This document shows positions 43,217-54,382 of a DNA stretch of 64,000 bases, piece by piece (position 1 is the first letter of the stretch; every line of letters begins with the position of its first letter). Source of the DNA: Brenneria izadpanahii (GTDB lineage Bacteria; Pseudomonadota; Gammaproteobacteria; Enterobacterales; Enterobacteriaceae). The notes beneath the pieces are model-generated. The model worked only from the letters and a program-made list of their open reading frames with translations. It ran no database searches and had not been told where the DNA came from. The DNA is taken from contig NZ_CP050854.1 of the NCBI RefSeq assembly GCF_017569925.1, positions 3,906,001 through 3,970,000 on the forward strand. The letters are read 5' to 3'. The position numbers and the translations under genes were made by a program.

Positions 43217-46200
43217 AAATACTCAGTCTGCGGTTAAAAAACCTCAACGCCCTGAAAGGCGAATGGAAAATCGACTTCACGCAGGAACCTTTTTCCAGCA
43301 ACGGGCTGTTTGCCATCACCGGCCCGACCGGCGCGGGGAAAACCACGCTGCTCGATGCGATTTGCCTGGCGCTATATCACGAAACGCCAAGACTAAAAAG
43401 CATCACCGCCAGCCAGAATGAACTGATGACCCGCAACACGGCCGAATGCCTTGCCGAAGTGGAGTTCGAAGTCAAAGGCGTCGGCTATCGCGCCTTCTGG
43501 AGCCAGCGCCGGGCCAGAAACTCCCCCGACGGCAATCTGCAAACCCCGAAAGCGGAGCTGGCGCGTATCAATGACGGCAGGATACTGTGTGAAAAATTGA
43601 CCGAAAAACTGAGCATGACCGCCGAAATAACCGGGCTGGACTTCGGTCGCTTCACCCGCTCGATGATGCTGTCGCAGGGGCAATTCGCCGCGTTTCTGAA
43701 TGCGGATGCCAATGACCGCGCCGAACTGCTGGAAGAGCTGACCGGCACCGATATTTACGGGCTCATATCCGAACGCGTTTTCGATCGGCACAAACAGGCC
43801 AGGATAGCGTTAGAGACGCTGCAGGCGCGCGCGTCAGGAATTGAGTTACTGAATGATGAACAGCGCCAGTCGCTGGAAACGCAGCTGTCATTATTAACGC
43901 AGCGGGAGCAAGAGCTGGTTGCCGAGCGAGAGCAAGCACTAACTTATCAGCGTTGGTTTGAACAGCAGGATCGGTATCTGCACTCGCTGACGGCCGGCAA
44001 AACGCAGCGCGACGCGGCGCAAACCGCTATCCAGCAGGCGCAGCCCCAACTCGAACGTCTGGCGCAAAACGAACCGGCGGAAAAACTCAGACCCTTCCAG
44101 CAAAACAGGGATCGTTACCAACAGGAGTCCGCGGCGCTGTCGCAGCGCATCGCCGGCCTGGCCGAGCAGCAAAAAACGCAGCTATCCGCCGTAGCCGCGC
44201 TGCGCCAAGAGGAAGAAAAGGCGCAGCAAACCTGGCGCCGGCACGTTGATTACCGCCAGCAGCAGGAGGTATTGATCCGTGAACGCGTGATACCGCTGGA
44301 TCACCAGATAGACAGCCTGCTACAGCAGGGTATAAAACTGCGGCAAGAACTGGAACAGGCGCAAAAACGTCAACAGGACGATCGGCTCAAGCTGGCGCAA
44401 ACAGCGCAACGGCGCCAGCTTGCCCAACAACGGAGCGAGCAACTTCATAGCTATCGCCAGCAGCACCCGCATCACCAACACTGGGGGGAAAACCTTTCCC
44501 TGTGGCGGACCCAGTTTCAGCGTCAGCAACAGCTTGAAAGCGAACTGGCGAATTTGCGCCACAAGCAGGAAAGCTACACGCGACAGTCGGAACAGTTACA
44601 GCATCAAACGGCTCAGTTAGCCGCGCAACAAACCAAACAGCAGCATGAAGCCGATCGGGTTCAGCAGCAGTTCGCCCTGCATCAGCAAAGTCTGCAAGAA
44701 CAGGAAGCATGCCAGCCGCTTGCCGCGTTGCATCAGCAACTTAGCCGCTCCATCGCGCAACGTCCCGACCGCCAGCAATTGGCCACGCTCAGCGCCTTAT
44801 TTCAGCGGCTGGGCGAGGAGCGGCGGCAGTTGGAAACGCATCAGGCTCAGCAACAGGCGCAAATCGGCCGGTTGGAAGAACAACGCAAACAGCAAAGCAA
44901 AGAATACGCTCAGCGCCGCCAGCATTTAGCCGACCTGGATAAACATCACCAGTTGGAAATGCGCATCGTTAAGCTGGAGGAAGAGAGGAAGCGGCTACAG
45001 CCTGGCGACGAGTGTCCGCTATGCGGCTCAACGCACCATCCGGCAATCGACCGCTATCAGGCATTACAGCCATCGGAAACCGAGCAACGCTTGCAACTGT
45101 TACGTCAGGAAGTCAGCGATCTGGAAAGCGCGCTGACGCGCGCCGAAGCGCAGTTGGTTTCACAACAACAACAGACTGAACAACAACGGCTTGAACTCAC
45201 CCGAATAGATGAAGAGCGCCAGCGTTTGCTGCAACAGTGGCAGGATGTCAGTAAGCGCTTACAAGGGGATTTCGATCCCGAACAATCCGCCGCAATAACC
45301 GCATGGCTGGAGCAGAGCGAAACCCAGGAACAGCACATTCAACGGCAAATTTCGCACCGAGAACAGATACAACGGCAATGGCAGGAAAGTAAGGATTCAC
45401 TGACCAATGCGAATGCCCTGCTGCAACAGACCCTGCAGCAGATAGAACTGAATACCCAGCGGCAGCAGACGCTGAAAAACGTTCGGACCGAACTGGAACA
45501 ATCGCTGCAACAAACGCAGGAGCAGCAAAGACAACACCGGTTGGCGCTGGAGCAAACGATCACCGGCTTTGGCCTGGGCCTGCCGGAGGCGGCGGAGCAG
45601 TCCGCCTGGCTGACGCAACGCGGCGATGAATGGCGAAAATGGAAAGACGCCGAGCAGGAGCAGCAACAGCTATCTAACCAGTTGTCGGCGCTGGAAGCCG
45701 ATCGCCAGCACCTGACGAAATCCCTTGAAGAGTTTGAACGGCATCTGCTGGCATTACAGCAGCAGCAGGCGGCGCATATAAAAACCCTGGAGGCGGCGCA
45801 ACAGCAGCGGCGCGAGCTTTTCGGCGACCAACAAACCGCGGACGTCAGCAATCGGCTTCGGCTAAGCGATCAGCAATATGAGCAGGCCAGCCGACAGGCG
45901 CAGGAACAGCGCCAGCAGGCGGAATCATCGTTGAGCCGTTTAACCGGCGAATTGACCGGCTTTCAACAGCAGCAAACCCGCGTAAACGCGTTATGCCAGC
46001 AGGCGGCGCAAGACTTCATGCAGGCGTTACAGCACAGTATTTTTACCGACGAGGAGGCATTTCAACGCGCATTGCTTGATGAGCAGGAACGCAACGAACT
46101 GCGCGACTGGAAAGAAAAACTGTATCAGCAGTTGCAGCAGGCCAGCGCGCTTCATCAGCAGGCCGAGCAGTCGTTGGCCGCGCATCGGCAGCAACGTCCG

Positions 46201-46896
46201 GCGACATTGGCGGCTGACGCCACCCCGGCGTCGATACAACAGGCGCTGTCCGAATTCGGCGAGATGCTGAAAACCAACCTTCAACAGCAGGGGGAAATCA
46301 ATCAGCAGCTAGCCACCGATCGCCGCTACCGCCAGAATCAACAGGCACTGCTGGCCGAAATCGCACAAAGCCAACGCCACTATGACGACTGGAGTTGCCT
46401 GAATGAACTTATCGGCTCGCAAAAAGGCGATAAATTCCGCAAATTCGCCCAGGGGCTGACGCTCGATCATCTGGCGTATCTGGCTAATCTGCAACTTGCC
46501 CGTCTGCATGGGCGCTATCTGCTGCAACGTCAGACCGATGACGAATTGAAGCTCCAGATCGTCGATACCTGGCAGGCCGACGCCGTCAGAGATACCCGCA
46601 CTCTTTCGGGCGGAGAAAGTTTTCTGGTTAGTCTGGCGCTGGCGCTGGCGCTCTCCGATCTGGTGAGCAACAAGACCAGTATCGATTCGCTGTTTCTGGA
46701 CGAGGGCTTCGGCACGCTGGACGCCGAAACGCTGGACGCCGCGCTGGATGCCCTGGATAACCTCAACGCATCCGGCAAAACCATTGGCGTAATCAGTCAC
46801 GTCGAAGCCATGAAGGAACGCATCCCGGTACAGATCAGGGTCGCTAGAATTAATGGGCTCGGCATCAGCCGCTTAGCGCCGGAATTCGCGGTTTAG
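43213..46896 (+). CDS. sbcC: Nuclease SbcCD subunit C (Rad50-like ATPase)
   Basis: The 1227-residue SMC-type ATPase is about 180 residues longer than E. coli SbcC (1048). The Walker A motif GPTGAGKTT lies at 37-45. Two long Gln-rich coiled coils surround a zinc-hook CPLC at 601-604. The C-terminal half of the head carries the signature [17 protein letters not shown] and Walker [17 protein letters not shown]. The extra length sits in the coiled coils, whose Gln-rich heptads are extended on both sides of the hook. It is coupled to sbcD. Confidence 0.95.
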   Translation: MKILSLRLKNLNALKGEWKIDFTQEPFSSNGLFAITGPTGAGKTTLLDAICLALYHETPRLKSITASQNELMTRNTAECLAEVEFEVKGVGYRAFWSQRRARNSPDGNLQTPKAELARINDGRILCEKLTEKLSMTAEITGLDFGRFTRSMMLSQGQFAAFLNADANDRAELLEELTGTDIYGLISERVFDRHKQARIALETLQARASGIELLNDEQRQSLETQLSLLTQREQELVAEREQALTYQRWFEQQDRYLHSLTAGKTQRDAAQTAIQQAQPQLERLAQNEPAEKLRPFQQNRDRYQQESAALSQRIAGLAEQQKTQLSAVAALRQEEEKAQQTWRRHVDYRQQQEVLIRERVIPLDHQIDSLLQQGIKLRQELEQAQKRQQDDRLKLAQTAQRRQLAQQRSEQLHSYRQQHPHHQHWGENLSLWRTQFQRQQQLESELANLRHKQESYTRQSEQLQHQTAQLAAQQTKQQHEADRVQQQFALHQQSLQEQEACQPLAALHQQLSRSIAQRPDRQQLATLSALFQRLGEERRQLETHQAQQQAQIGRLEEQRKQQSKEYAQRRQHLADLDKHHQLEMRIVKLEEERKRLQPGDECPLCGSTHHPAIDRYQALQPSETEQRLQLLRQEVSDLESALTRAEAQLVSQQQQTEQQRLELTRIDEERQRLLQQWQDVSKRLQGDFDPEQSAAITAWLEQSETQEQHIQRQISHREQIQRQWQESKDSLTNANALLQQTLQQIELNTQRQQTLKNVRTELEQSLQQTQEQQRQHRLALEQTITGFGLGLPEAAEQSAWLTQRGDEWRKWKDAEQEQQQLSNQLSALEADRQHLTKSLEEFERHLLALQQQQAAHIKTLEAAQQQRRELFGDQQTADVSNRLRLSDQQYEQASRQAQEQRQQAESSLSRLTGELTGFQQQQTRVNALCQQAAQDFMQALQHSIFTDEEAFQRALLDEQERNELRDWKEKLYQQLQQASALHQQAEQSLAAHRQQRPATLAADATPASIQQALSEFGEMLKTNLQQQGEINQQLATDRRYRQNQQALLAEIAQSQRHYDDWSCLNELIGSQKGDKFRKFAQGLTLDHLAYLANLQLARLHGRYLLQRQTDDELKLQIVDTWQADAVRDTRTLSGGESFLVSLALALALSDLVSNKTSIDSLFLDEGFGTLDAETLDAALDALDNLNASGKTIGVISHVEAMKERIPVQIRVARINGLGISRLAPEFAV

Positions 46897-47017
46897 TTTA
46901 GGTTCGGCCGATGAATAATCTTATTTTTATGCAACATAAGCCGGCCGAATTCGCTATTATGCCCGCTGCCTCAATGAACCTGCGCGCAAATTCGCGCGCC
47001 CAGTCTGAGATAACACC

Positions 47018-47929
47018 ATGCTGTGGTTTAAAAATTTAATGATTTACCGCTTAAGCCGGGAAAGCGCTTTCTCTGCGGATGAGATGGAAAAACAGTTAAG
47101 CACCTTCGCCTTCGCGCCGTGCGGCAGTCAGGACATGATGAAAACGGGTTGGGTATCGCCGATGGGCTCCCACAGCGATGCGCTGACGCATGCCGTTAAC
47201 GGCCAGATCATCATCTGTGCGCGTAAAGAAGAAAAGATCCTGCCCTCACCGGTCATCAAGCAAACGCTGCAGGCCAAAATCGAGCGGCTGGAAGCGGAAC
47301 AACACCGCAAACTGAAAAAAACCGAAAAAGACGCGCTGAAAGACGAGGTGCTGCACAGTCTGCTGCCGCGCGCCTTCAGCCGTTTCAGCCAAACCTGGCT
47401 ATGGCTCGACACCGTTAACGGACTGATCATGGTCGATGCCGCCAGCGCCAAGAAAGCGGAAGATACGCTGGCGCTATTGCGTAAAACGCTGGGGTCGCTT
47501 CCGGTTGTGCCGCTGACGATGGAAAACCCGATAGAACTAACGCTGACCGAATGGGTGCGCTCCGGTGAGCCGCCGGCGGGTTTCGCGCTACAGGACGAAG
47601 CCGAACTGAAAGCGATTCTGGAAGATGGCGGCGTCATCCGCTGCAAGAAACAGGATCTGGTGTGTGATGAAATCGCCGTCCATATCGAAGCCGGCAAACT
47701 GGTCACCAAGCTGGCGCTCGACTGGCAGGAACGGGTACAGCTGGTGTTGTCGGATGACGGTTCGCTGAAACGGATGAAGTTTTCCGAAACTCTGCGTGAA
47801 CAAAATGATGATATCGATCGGGATGATTTCGCCCAGCGTTTCGATGCCGACTTTATTCTAATGACCAGCGAACTGGCCGCGCTAATCAGCAACCTGATTG
47901 AAGCATTGGGCGGAGAAGCGCAACGCTAG
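47018..47929 (+). CDS. rdgC: Recombination-associated protein RdgC
   Basis: The 303-residue protein has the E. coli length and starts [15 protein letters not shown]. RdgC forms ring-shaped dimers that encircle double-stranded DNA and inhibit RecA. The conserved [20 protein letters not shown] and [20 protein letters not shown] segments are present. It follows sbcDC after 121 bases, making a recombination-repair cluster. Confidence 0.96.
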   Translation: MLWFKNLMIYRLSRESAFSADEMEKQLSTFAFAPCGSQDMMKTGWVSPMGSHSDALTHAVNGQIIICARKEEKILPSPVIKQTLQAKIERLEAEQHRKLKKTEKDALKDEVLHSLLPRAFSRFSQTWLWLDTVNGLIMVDAASAKKAEDTLALLRKTLGSLPVVPLTMENPIELTLTEWVRSGEPPAGFALQDEAELKAILEDGGVIRCKKQDLVCDEIAVHIEAGKLVTKLALDWQERVQLVLSDDGSLKRMKFSETLREQNDDIDRDDFAQRFDADFILMTSELAALISNLIEALGGEAQR

Positions 47930-47962
47930 CCTAACGGCGCATGTTCCGCGCTGATGAAATAG

Positions 47963-47992
47963 TGCCCGCCGAAGCTACGCCAACGGCGGGCA
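47963..47992. terminator. Convergent terminator between rdgC and the chemoreceptor gene
   Basis: TGCCCGCCG and CGGCGGGCA pair across AAGCTACGCCAA in the 69-base gap between facing genes. Confidence 0.65.
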
Positions 47993-47998
47993 TGCCGG

Positions 47999-49789
47999 TT
48001 ACACCTTGAAGTGTCCGATAGCCGCCGTCAGATCGTCGGCCTGAGACTGCAACGCGGCGGATGCAGCCGCAGACTCCTGAACCAATGCCGCATTCTGTTG
48101 CACCATCGAATCCAGTTGCACAACCGCCTGGTTGATTTCATGGATGCCGCGCATCTGCTCATCCGCCGCATGGGCGATCTCGGACATCACCGTCGTTACC
48201 GTCGATACTCCGCCGACGATGCCGTTCATGGTATTACTGGCCTGACGCACCTGAGCCGAGCCGGATGATACGCTGACCACGGTCGATTCAATCAACGCTT
48301 TAATCTCTTTCGCCGCCTGTGCGCTGCGCTGCGCCAGATTACGGACCTCGCCGGCGACCACCGCGAAGCCGCGCCCCTGTTCGCCGGCCCGCGCCGCCTC
48401 CACCGCGGCATTCAGCGCCAGAATATTGGTCTGGAATGCAATGCCGTCAATCACGCCGATGATATCGCCGATTTTGCCGGACGCGGTCACGATATCCTCC
48501 ATCGTCACAATCACATCAGACACCACTTTCCCGCCGATCTCCGCTTCTTTCGCCAGCGCCAGCGACCTTTCATTAACCTGCCGGGCGGAACCGGCGGACT
48601 GTGTGACCGTTGCGGAAATTTGCTCTAACGCCGCCGCCGTTTGCTGAATGCTGGAAGCCGCAGATTCCGTGCGCGACGACAGGTCGTTATTTCCGGCTGA
48701 TATTTCATCTGCGGCGGCCTGCAGCGACGCACTGATATCGCGGATCTGAATCATCACCAGACTGAGCTTATCGATAAAGGTATTAAACGAGCGCGCTATC
48801 TGCGCCACCTCGTCATGACCCTCATCAGGCAGGCGCTGCGTCAGATCGTTGTTGCCATGACTGATATCGTCCATCGCATCGCGGATCAGCAGCAAACGTT
48901 TCAGCGTAGAAGTGATAATGACGCCAACGACCAGCGAACCCAGCAACGCAATAATCAGCAGCGTACTGACCGAGGTGACCAGTAAAGAGCGCATCCCCGC
49001 CGTCGCTTCCGCCTTGTCCAGCGCCACCAGCATATGCCAGTTGGTGCCGCGAATCGGCTGAGCAAGAACCAGCTTGGTTACGCCGCCGAAATCGACAGCG
49101 AGCGGATGCGTTGCCGTCATCAACGCATTCAGGTCGATGCCCGGCGCAATCTCGGCGATATTCTTCAAAGTGAGGCTTTCATCAGGATGCGCGATAATCG
49201 TCCCATCCTGAGCGATCAGCACGCCAAAGCTGGAAGGCGTTGGGTTGATCGACTTGACGTTTTCAATCACGCTGCCCATCGTTAAATCGCTGCCCAACAC
49301 GCCTTTGACCGTATTTCCCTCCACGACCGGAACGGCGAAAGACACAATCAGCGTTTTGGTCGACACATCGACATAAGGCGCGGTGGCCACCGGCTTCCCT
49401 TCCCTTACGGCTTGCTGATACCAGGGCCGAATGGTGGGATCGTAGTCGGCGGGAATGCCGTTGGAGTCGGAAAATTTCGCCGTTTTATTTTCGTAGCCCA
49501 TGTAAACGTTCAGAAAACCGCCGGCCGCGGCGATCTGCTGAAACATCGGCACCGGATCATCCTCCACCAGCGCCCGTTCCTGGAGCGACGTCATCATCAA
49601 CGTCTTAGACGCGACCCAATCGCCGATCGCCATACTATGACTGGCGGCGACGGACTGTAGCATATTGTCGATGGATTCCTCATTGGCACGATTTACAATG
49701 GTGTAATTGAGGAAAGTATTAATGGTGAGCGAGAGTACGACGATCATCGTACAAGCCGCCAAAATTCGGGCTCGTGTCGTTTTTAGCAT
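47999..49789 (-). CDS. Methyl-accepting chemotaxis protein with dCache sensor
   Basis: The 596-residue chemoreceptor has an N-terminal membrane helix (about 8-30), a periplasmic double-Cache domain (about 35-255, with [14 protein letters not shown] and [12 protein letters not shown] typical of dCache_1), a second helix, HAMP (about 290-340) and a cytoplasmic signalling domain whose tip reads [20 protein letters not shown]. There is no C-terminal NWETF-type pentapeptide for CheR tethering. The ligand is unknown; many dCache receptors sense amino or organic acids. It has a sigma-28-type promoter. Confidence 0.93.
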   Translation of the reverse strand: MLKTTRARILAACTMIVVLSLTINTFLNYTIVNRANEESIDNMLQSVAASHSMAIGDWVASKTLMMTSLQERALVEDDPVPMFQQIAAAGGFLNVYMGYENKTAKFSDSNGIPADYDPTIRPWYQQAVREGKPVATAPYVDVSTKTLIVSFAVPVVEGNTVKGVLGSDLTMGSVIENVKSINPTPSSFGVLIAQDGTIIAHPDESLTLKNIAEIAPGIDLNALMTATHPLAVDFGGVTKLVLAQPIRGTNWHMLVALDKAEATAGMRSLLVTSVSTLLIIALLGSLVVGVIITSTLKRLLLIRDAMDDISHGNNDLTQRLPDEGHDEVAQIARSFNTFIDKLSLVMIQIRDISASLQAAADEISAGNNDLSSRTESAASSIQQTAAALEQISATVTQSAGSARQVNERSLALAKEAEIGGKVVSDVIVTMEDIVTASGKIGDIIGVIDGIAFQTNILALNAAVEAARAGEQGRGFAVVAGEVRNLAQRSAQAAKEIKALIESTVVSVSSGSAQVRQASNTMNGIVGGVSTVTTVMSEIAHAADEQMRGIHEINQAVVQLDSMVQQNAALVQESAAASAALQSQADDLTAAIGHFKV

Positions 49790-50224
49790 AGGACGTTCTT
49801 CACATAGAAAGCTGATAAAGATCTTAACGGCACAACCGAATAAAACTTGAAATAGCCTAAATAACAGCAGATTGATTTATAAAGGAAATTAACGAGAAAG
49901 GCGAAATACGTTATCGCGTATTCAGACCACGGAAGAGTCATTAAATACGTTCAGGAATAAAACCTTAGTTTAATTTACTAAAAAAATTAATATTTTCAGC
50001 TAATAAAAACTATTTTTTGCATAAGAGATGATTAGCGCTAAAAAAAACGGCTATCGCTGCATTTTTACTCAACAAGTTCGCGCCTCCCGGCGTGTGGCAT
50101 AACAATTAATTATTACCGATAGTTTTTAGTTTAATGATTTATATAGATAATAAAAAGTAATATATAAAAAAGCCGCTTTGCACTAATTACGAAAAGCAGC
50201 CCCATATTAATCAGACTTAGGCGA
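49790..50224. other. Noncoding AT-rich region between the chemoreceptor gene and ppnP
   Basis: This 435-base stretch holds the sigma-28 promoter at its left end. The rest is AT-rich with many A/T runs around 49970-50170 and no credible gene. The AT bias stands out from the surrounding genes. Confidence 0.4.
49824..49850 (-). promoter_or_regulatory. Sigma-28 (FliA) type promoter of the chemoreceptor gene
   Basis: On the reverse strand TCAAGTTT, an 11-base spacer and GCCGTTAA closely fit the flagellar sigma-28 consensus TAAAGTTT-N11-GCCGATAA, with one mismatch in each half. It lies 35 bases before the start codon, so the receptor is likely expressed with the flagellar regulon. Confidence 0.7.
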
Positions 50225-50509
50225 CTACAGATACTTACACAAGTAAGAAGACGTTTCCGCCACCTCTAAATTGAATTCGCTTTGTCCAGGAACAGAGAAC
50301 GAATCGCCGGGCATAAATACCTGCCAATCAGTCTCTCCTGGCAATAATACCTTCAGCGCGCCGCTAACCACCGTCATTTCTTCAGGCTGTCCCGTTCCAA
50401 ACGTGTATTCCCCAGCCTCCATGACCCCGACACTGGCGCGGCCAATGCTGTCGCTTTCAAAGCCAATAGACTTCACTTTCCCGGCAAAATACTCATTCAC
50501 ATTCAGCAT
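50225..50509 (-). CDS. ppnP: Pyrimidine/purine nucleoside phosphorylase PpnP
   Basis: The 94-residue cupin-like enzyme starts [20 protein letters not shown], aligning with E. coli PpnP (YaiE), which has the same length. It phosphorolyses many nucleosides to free bases and ribose 1-phosphate. The upstream ATG six codons earlier is less supported by the alignment. Conserved [15 protein letters not shown] and [16 protein letters not shown] segments are present. Confidence 0.93.
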   Translation of the reverse strand: MLNVNEYFAGKVKSIGFESDSIGRASVGVMEAGEYTFGTGQPEEMTVVSGALKVLLPGETDWQVFMPGDSFSVPGQSEFNLEVAETSSYLCKYL

Positions 50510-50619
50510 AGCTGCGGCACCTATCATCGAAAAAAATCAAGAAAATTCATCATAAAAGGAGAATAGCGCCGCTGTCATCAACTATTCGATGAAAAATATT
50601 TCGTCAGCGCAATAAGAGG

Positions 50620-51141
50620 CTAGGCCGCCGATAAGCGCAGAATCCGCATAACATGGGCGACGATGGCGATCGGCTCCTGCGTCGCATCAATAATATGATG
50701 AGCCACGCCGCGGTAAAACGCCTCGCGCGACGCCAGTACGTCGGCCATCTCTTCCGCGATAGGACGACCGGTCAGCGTTGGGCGCTGATGCGCCTGCGGG
50801 CTGTGTTCCAAACGCCGGGCCAGCAGTTCAGCAGGCGCGCGGAGATAAATAACCGTCCCTTTGTCATGCATAAACCGCCGGTTTGATTCCGACAGCACCA
50901 TGCCGCCTCCGGTGGCAATCACGCGACGACGTTTCGTCACATCCAGCAATGCCTGGCTCTCCCGCCGGCGGAAACCGTGCCATCCCTCTAGCTCGACCAC
51001 CTCGGCAACCGTCATATTGCTGTTTTGCTGCATAAAAAGATCGGTATCGACAAAGTCATACCCTAACGCCTGCGCCAGCTCTCTTCCTATCGTGGTTTTA
51101 CCACAACCTCTGGCGCCAACCATAAAAATGGGTTGTGTCAT
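50620..51141 (-). CDS. aroL: Shikimate kinase II
   Basis: The 173-residue enzyme phosphorylates shikimate in aromatic amino acid synthesis. The Walker A motif GARGCGKT is at 9-16; shikimate-binding [10 protein letters not shown] and the [10 protein letters not shown] loop are intact. It is closer to AroL (E. coli 174 residues) than to AroK by the [15 protein letters not shown] start. I could not find a clear TyrR box upstream, so its control is uncertain. Confidence 0.93.
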   Translation of the reverse strand: MTQPIFMVGARGCGKTTIGRELAQALGYDFVDTDLFMQQNSNMTVAEVVELEGWHGFRRRESQALLDVTKRRRVIATGGGMVLSESNRRFMHDKGTVIYLRAPAELLARRLEHSPQAHQRPTLTGRPIAEEMADVLASREAFYRGVAHHIIDATQEPIAIVAHVMRILRLSAA

Positions 51142-51210
51142 CTAATGATATATCCTTAATTTTCTCCAGGCTTGCACTGAACACCATAATTCCGCCATCG
51201 GGTAGCCCAT

Positions 51211-51240
51211 TATACCCAATGGATTTCAGGATGAAGGCAT
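51211..51240. repeat. Half copy of the dispersed TATACCC element
   Basis: TATACCCAATGGATTTCAGG followed by ATGAAGGC matches the left end of the elements at 12318 and 15641. No right end is seen nearby, so it is a partial copy. Confidence 0.5.
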
Positions 51241-51302
51241 AGTCGAATGGCTGAATCATACCGATAAAACCCAACAATATGAAAGCCGCGATTAAAGCAG
51301 AA

Positions 51303-51326
51303 AGCCCCGCAATAAATAACGGGGCC
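51303..51326 (-). terminator. Terminator after ansB
   Basis: On the reverse strand GGCCCCG and CGGGGC pair across TTATTTATTG and are followed by TTTCTGCTTT. It lies about 115 bases past the ansB stop. Confidence 0.6.
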
Positions 51327-51440
51327 ATCATTTTTTTATTCGCTACTGATTTTTTATGACGGACGTCCTGCCCGTGCCCCTTCGGGCCGCCGCAAGCGGC
51401 GTTGAAAATCGCTCCCGGCGATTTTTATCTGAAGCGAATA

Positions 51441-52490
51441 TCAGTACGTATGGAAATACTCTTGAATCACCGCCGGATTGGTGGTTTTCGTCAGCGCCAG
51501 CATCAGCAGAATGCGTGCTTTAGCCGGATTCAGCGAATCGGAAACCAATCCTGGCTGAGAAGCATCCGGCGGCACGATGCCGCTGCCGGTACGGCTGGCG
51601 CGAACCACCACGATGCCTTTGCTTTCTGCTTTACGAATTCCGGCATCGCTGCGTTTGGATACGCTGCCGGCGCCCATACCGGCATAAACGATACCCTTCA
51701 CGCCATGAGCGATGGCCGCGTCATACATATATTCCGGATCGTCCTGATAGCCATAAATAATATCGACTGCCGGCAGTTTTTCCAGTTTGGAGATATCGAA
51801 TACGGAACGCGTGGTATGAATTTTATCCAAACGGTTCTGGAAATAGACTTTGCCGCCGATAATCACGCCCAGGTAGCCCTCTTCCGGCGCTTTGAAGGTA
51901 TCCAGCGTGGAAGCATTGGTTTTAGTGATGAAACGGGCGGAACCGATACGGTCATTCAGCACCACCATCACGCCCCGGCCGCGCGCATTTTTATCCGCCG
52001 CCACTTTAACCGCGTCGTATAGGTTCATTGGACCGTCGGCGCTGATCGATGTCGCCGGACGCATTGCCGCCGCGAAAACAACCGGCTTGTCGCTTTTCAC
52101 CGTCAGGTTCAGGAAATAAGGGGATTCATCAAGCGTATCCGTACCGTGCGTGATGACGACGCCGTCCACATCGCTGCGGGCCAGCAGCTCATTGACCCTT
52201 TTGCTCAACTTCAGCAAAACGTCGCTGGTCATATTCTCGCTGCCGATATTGGCGATCTGCTCGCCGGAAATATTCGCTAGCGTTTTCAACTCCGGCACGG
52301 CCTGAATCAGCGTATCCACGCCTAATGCGCCGGCCTTATAACCCGTGGTTTGCGTGTTGGCCGCCGCGGAGCCCGCGATTGTTCCGCCGGTAGCCAGAAT
52401 AACCACGTTAGGCAGGTTTTCAGCCGCACTCGCCACGGCGGAAAAACAAACAAAAATGACTAAAAACAGAGAATTAAATATCCTTTTCAT
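51441..52490 (-). CDS. ansB: L-asparaginase II, periplasmic
   Basis: The 349-residue enzyme hydrolyses asparagine to aspartate and ammonia. A signal peptide ([20 protein letters not shown] then SAA) leads to the mature protein with nucleophile Thr34 (mature Thr12) in [10 protein letters not shown] and the second site motif [12 protein letters not shown]. Length and sequence match E. coli AnsB (348). In E. coli it is induced by anaerobiosis via FNR and CRP; I could not fix such sites here. Confidence 0.95.
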   Translation of the reverse strand: MKRIFNSLFLVIFVCFSAVASAAENLPNVVILATGGTIAGSAAANTQTTGYKAGALGVDTLIQAVPELKTLANISGEQIANIGSENMTSDVLLKLSKRVNELLARSDVDGVVITHGTDTLDESPYFLNLTVKSDKPVVFAAAMRPATSISADGPMNLYDAVKVAADKNARGRGVMVVLNDRIGSARFITKTNASTLDTFKAPEEGYLGVIIGGKVYFQNRLDKIHTTRSVFDISKLEKLPAVDIIYGYQDDPEYMYDAAIAHGVKGIVYAGMGAGSVSKRSDAGIRKAESKGIVVVRASRTGSGIVPPDASQPGLVSDSLNPAKARILLMLALTKTTNPAVIQEYFHTY

Positions 52491-52866
52491 ACCTGTACCA
52501 ACCCAATATATTTAAATACGAAGACTTTCTGAAATCGTGTTATCGCATCAGAATGCCGCCAGTGAGCGATATACCCAATAAAATAAACTTCAAGACGCAG
52601 GGTATCGATATCCTGTCTGCCAGCAGGCTAGCTGACATCGGCGTTTATGATGCCCCAGCGCCGCTGATCTGTATAGCGTTTGCTGCAAAATCATTGGCAT
52701 AGTTCATTATGCTCATAGTTCAAGCTAATGGGCGTAATGATCCCTGCTGATGGAGTATCAAGAAAACGATGCCCCGCGCAGGGGCTGGGAAGTCTAGTTA
52801 CGGAAAGGGGGGTTGATCTCCTTTGTCGGTAATCCAGGCAGCCTCATCCATGAGGCTCCATTCACT
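52491..52866. other. Region between ansB and uxuA
   Basis: This 376-base gap includes the ansB promoter region, a partial TATACCC element at 52570, and an AGCCTCAT/ATGAGGCT palindrome at 52840-52857 just after uxuA that may act as its terminator though it lacks a T run. No gene is supported. Confidence 0.4.
52570..52604. repeat. Partial TATACCC element near ansB
   Basis: TATACCCAATAAAATAAACT followed by TCAAGACGCAGGGTAT resembles the left arm of a related, more degenerate copy of the dispersed element. The right arm is unclear. Confidence 0.4.
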
Positions 52867-54063
52867 TTATCCCTGCTTCAGTTCAGGAAAAAGTATGCGT
52901 TTCAGCGCCAGCTCGATGCCGCGCACTTCCGCCAATCCTTTCAGACGGCCAATCGCCGAATAACCGGGGTTGGTTTTCTTTTTCAGATCGTCCAGCATTT
53001 GATGGCCGTGATCCGGACGCATCGGGATCGGACGCAGATCGCCGGATTTCTGGCGACGCAGTTCTTCCGTCAGGATCGCCTTCACGACGGCAACCATATC
53101 TACATCGCCATACAGGTGAGCGCCTTCATGGAAACTTTTCGGATTCTGCTCGCGGCACGTCGCCCGCAGATGGGTAAAATGAATGCGATCGCCGAAGGTT
53201 TCGATCATCTTGACCAGATCGTTATCCGCCCGCACGCCGTAAGAGCCGGTGCACATGGTGAAACCGTTATTGATGCTATCCACGGTCTGTTTCAGCCAGT
53301 GCATATCATCAATGGTTGAAACGACGCGCGGCAGGCCGAGGATCGGACGCGGCGGATCGTCCGGGTGGATAGCCAAACGGATCCCAACCTCTTCCGCAAC
53401 CGGCACAATCTGCTGTAAAAAATATCCCAGATGAGATCGAAGCTTAGCATGATCGATGCCGTCATATTCCGCCAGGCGCGCGCGGAACTGATCCAGCGTA
53501 TAACCCTCTTCCGCGCCCGGCAGTCCGGCGATGATATTGCCCGTCAGACGTGCGATATCTTCCTCGCTCATCGCCTTGAAGTATTCAGCGGCCTGCGCCT
53601 GCTCTTGCTCCGTGTAATCCCGATCCGCGCCGGCGCGTTTCAGAATATGCAGTTCAAAGGCCGCGAAGGCTATCTGATCGAAACGCAGCGCTTTGGCGCC
53701 GTTCGGCAGTTGATACTCCAGATCGGTTCTGGTCCAATCCAGCACCGGCATAAAGTTATAGCAAACGGTATCAATACCGCACTGCGCCAGATTGCGCAGC
53801 GACTGCTGATAGTTCGCGATATGCTGTTGATAATCGCCGGTTTGCGTTTTGATCTCTTCGTGTACCGGCACGCTTTCCACCACCGACCACACCAGCCCTT
53901 TGGCTTTTAATTCAGCCTTGCGCTTTTCAATTTCTTCAACCGACCAGACTACCCCATTGGGGATGTGATGCAGCGCCGTCACCACGCCTGTGGCCCCGGC
54001 TTGCCGGATATCATCAAGTGATACCGGATCTTTCGGGCCGAACCAACGCCAGGTTTGTTCCAT
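52867..54063 (-). CDS. uxuA: Mannonate dehydratase
   Basis: The 398-residue enzyme (E. coli UxuA 394) converts D-mannonate to 2-keto-3-deoxygluconate in glucuronate breakdown. It begins [20 protein letters not shown], and contains [20 protein letters not shown] and [20 protein letters not shown], the metal-binding regions of the TIM-barrel family. It is divergent from uxuB, sharing a control region with candidate UxuR sites. This suits a plant-polymer-using bacterium. Confidence 0.96.
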   Translation of the reverse strand: MEQTWRWFGPKDPVSLDDIRQAGATGVVTALHHIPNGVVWSVEEIEKRKAELKAKGLVWSVVESVPVHEEIKTQTGDYQQHIANYQQSLRNLAQCGIDTVCYNFMPVLDWTRTDLEYQLPNGAKALRFDQIAFAAFELHILKRAGADRDYTEQEQAQAAEYFKAMSEEDIARLTGNIIAGLPGAEEGYTLDQFRARLAEYDGIDHAKLRSHLGYFLQQIVPVAEEVGIRLAIHPDDPPRPILGLPRVVSTIDDMHWLKQTVDSINNGFTMCTGSYGVRADNDLVKMIETFGDRIHFTHLRATCREQNPKSFHEGAHLYGDVDMVAVVKAILTEELRRQKSGDLRPIPMRPDHGHQMLDDLKKKTNPGYSAIGRLKGLAEVRGIELALKRILFPELKQG

Positions 54064-54382
54064 ACAGAGTTACCTTCTCGCTAAAGTCACTGTTTATATC
54101 AGACCAGATTTATGTCAGACCAATTACGACAAAAATATAACCAAAGCCTACATCAACAGGTTTTAGTGTCAAATAAAAAGCCGAATTGGTTGATCGATTA
54201 CACAAAAATAACCTGTTTTGGACAAACAAATTTCATTTTAGGCCGTTAAGGCTTACATTATTGCTAGCGGCACAGCACCATAATGTCTGTTTTTTGTCCA
54301 AATATGCATTTTGGTCTGACATATTTCGGTTTCCCGTCTATAAAAACGCTTTATGGCAAGGGAAAGAACTCAGAGAATCCGT
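54064..54382. promoter_or_regulatory. Divergent uxuA-uxuB control region with putative UxuR/ExuR operators
   Basis: Three copies of an eight-base word occur: TCAGACCA at 54099-54106 and 54115-54122, and its complement TGGTCTGA at 54312-54319. They sit beside the two divergent genes, as expected for operators of a FadR-type GntR repressor, whose half sites often contain TGGT-N-ACCA-like words. The regulator gene uxuR lies just beyond uxuB. Binding is inferred. Confidence 0.5.

Larger units (their letters stand above)
51142..51440. other. Region between aroL and ansB
   Basis: This 299-base stretch holds the aroL leader, a half copy of the dispersed element (51211), the ansB terminator (51303-51326) and a second GC-rich hairpin near 51390 (CCGCCGCAAGCGGCG). 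A 77-codon frame at 51098-51331 is judged spurious. Confidence 0.5.

Noticed and set aside
43213..46896. Gln-rich repeats in sbcC as low-complexity noncoding DNA
   Set aside because: The frame is continuous with intact Walker A, hook, signature and Walker B motifs, so it is coding and the repeats are coiled coil.
51098..51331. 77-codon reverse-strand frame with a hydrophobic start, near aroL
   Set aside because: Its first codons lie on the ansB terminator hairpin and its middle is made of the dispersed TATACCC element; it also runs into aroL. No family is recognised.
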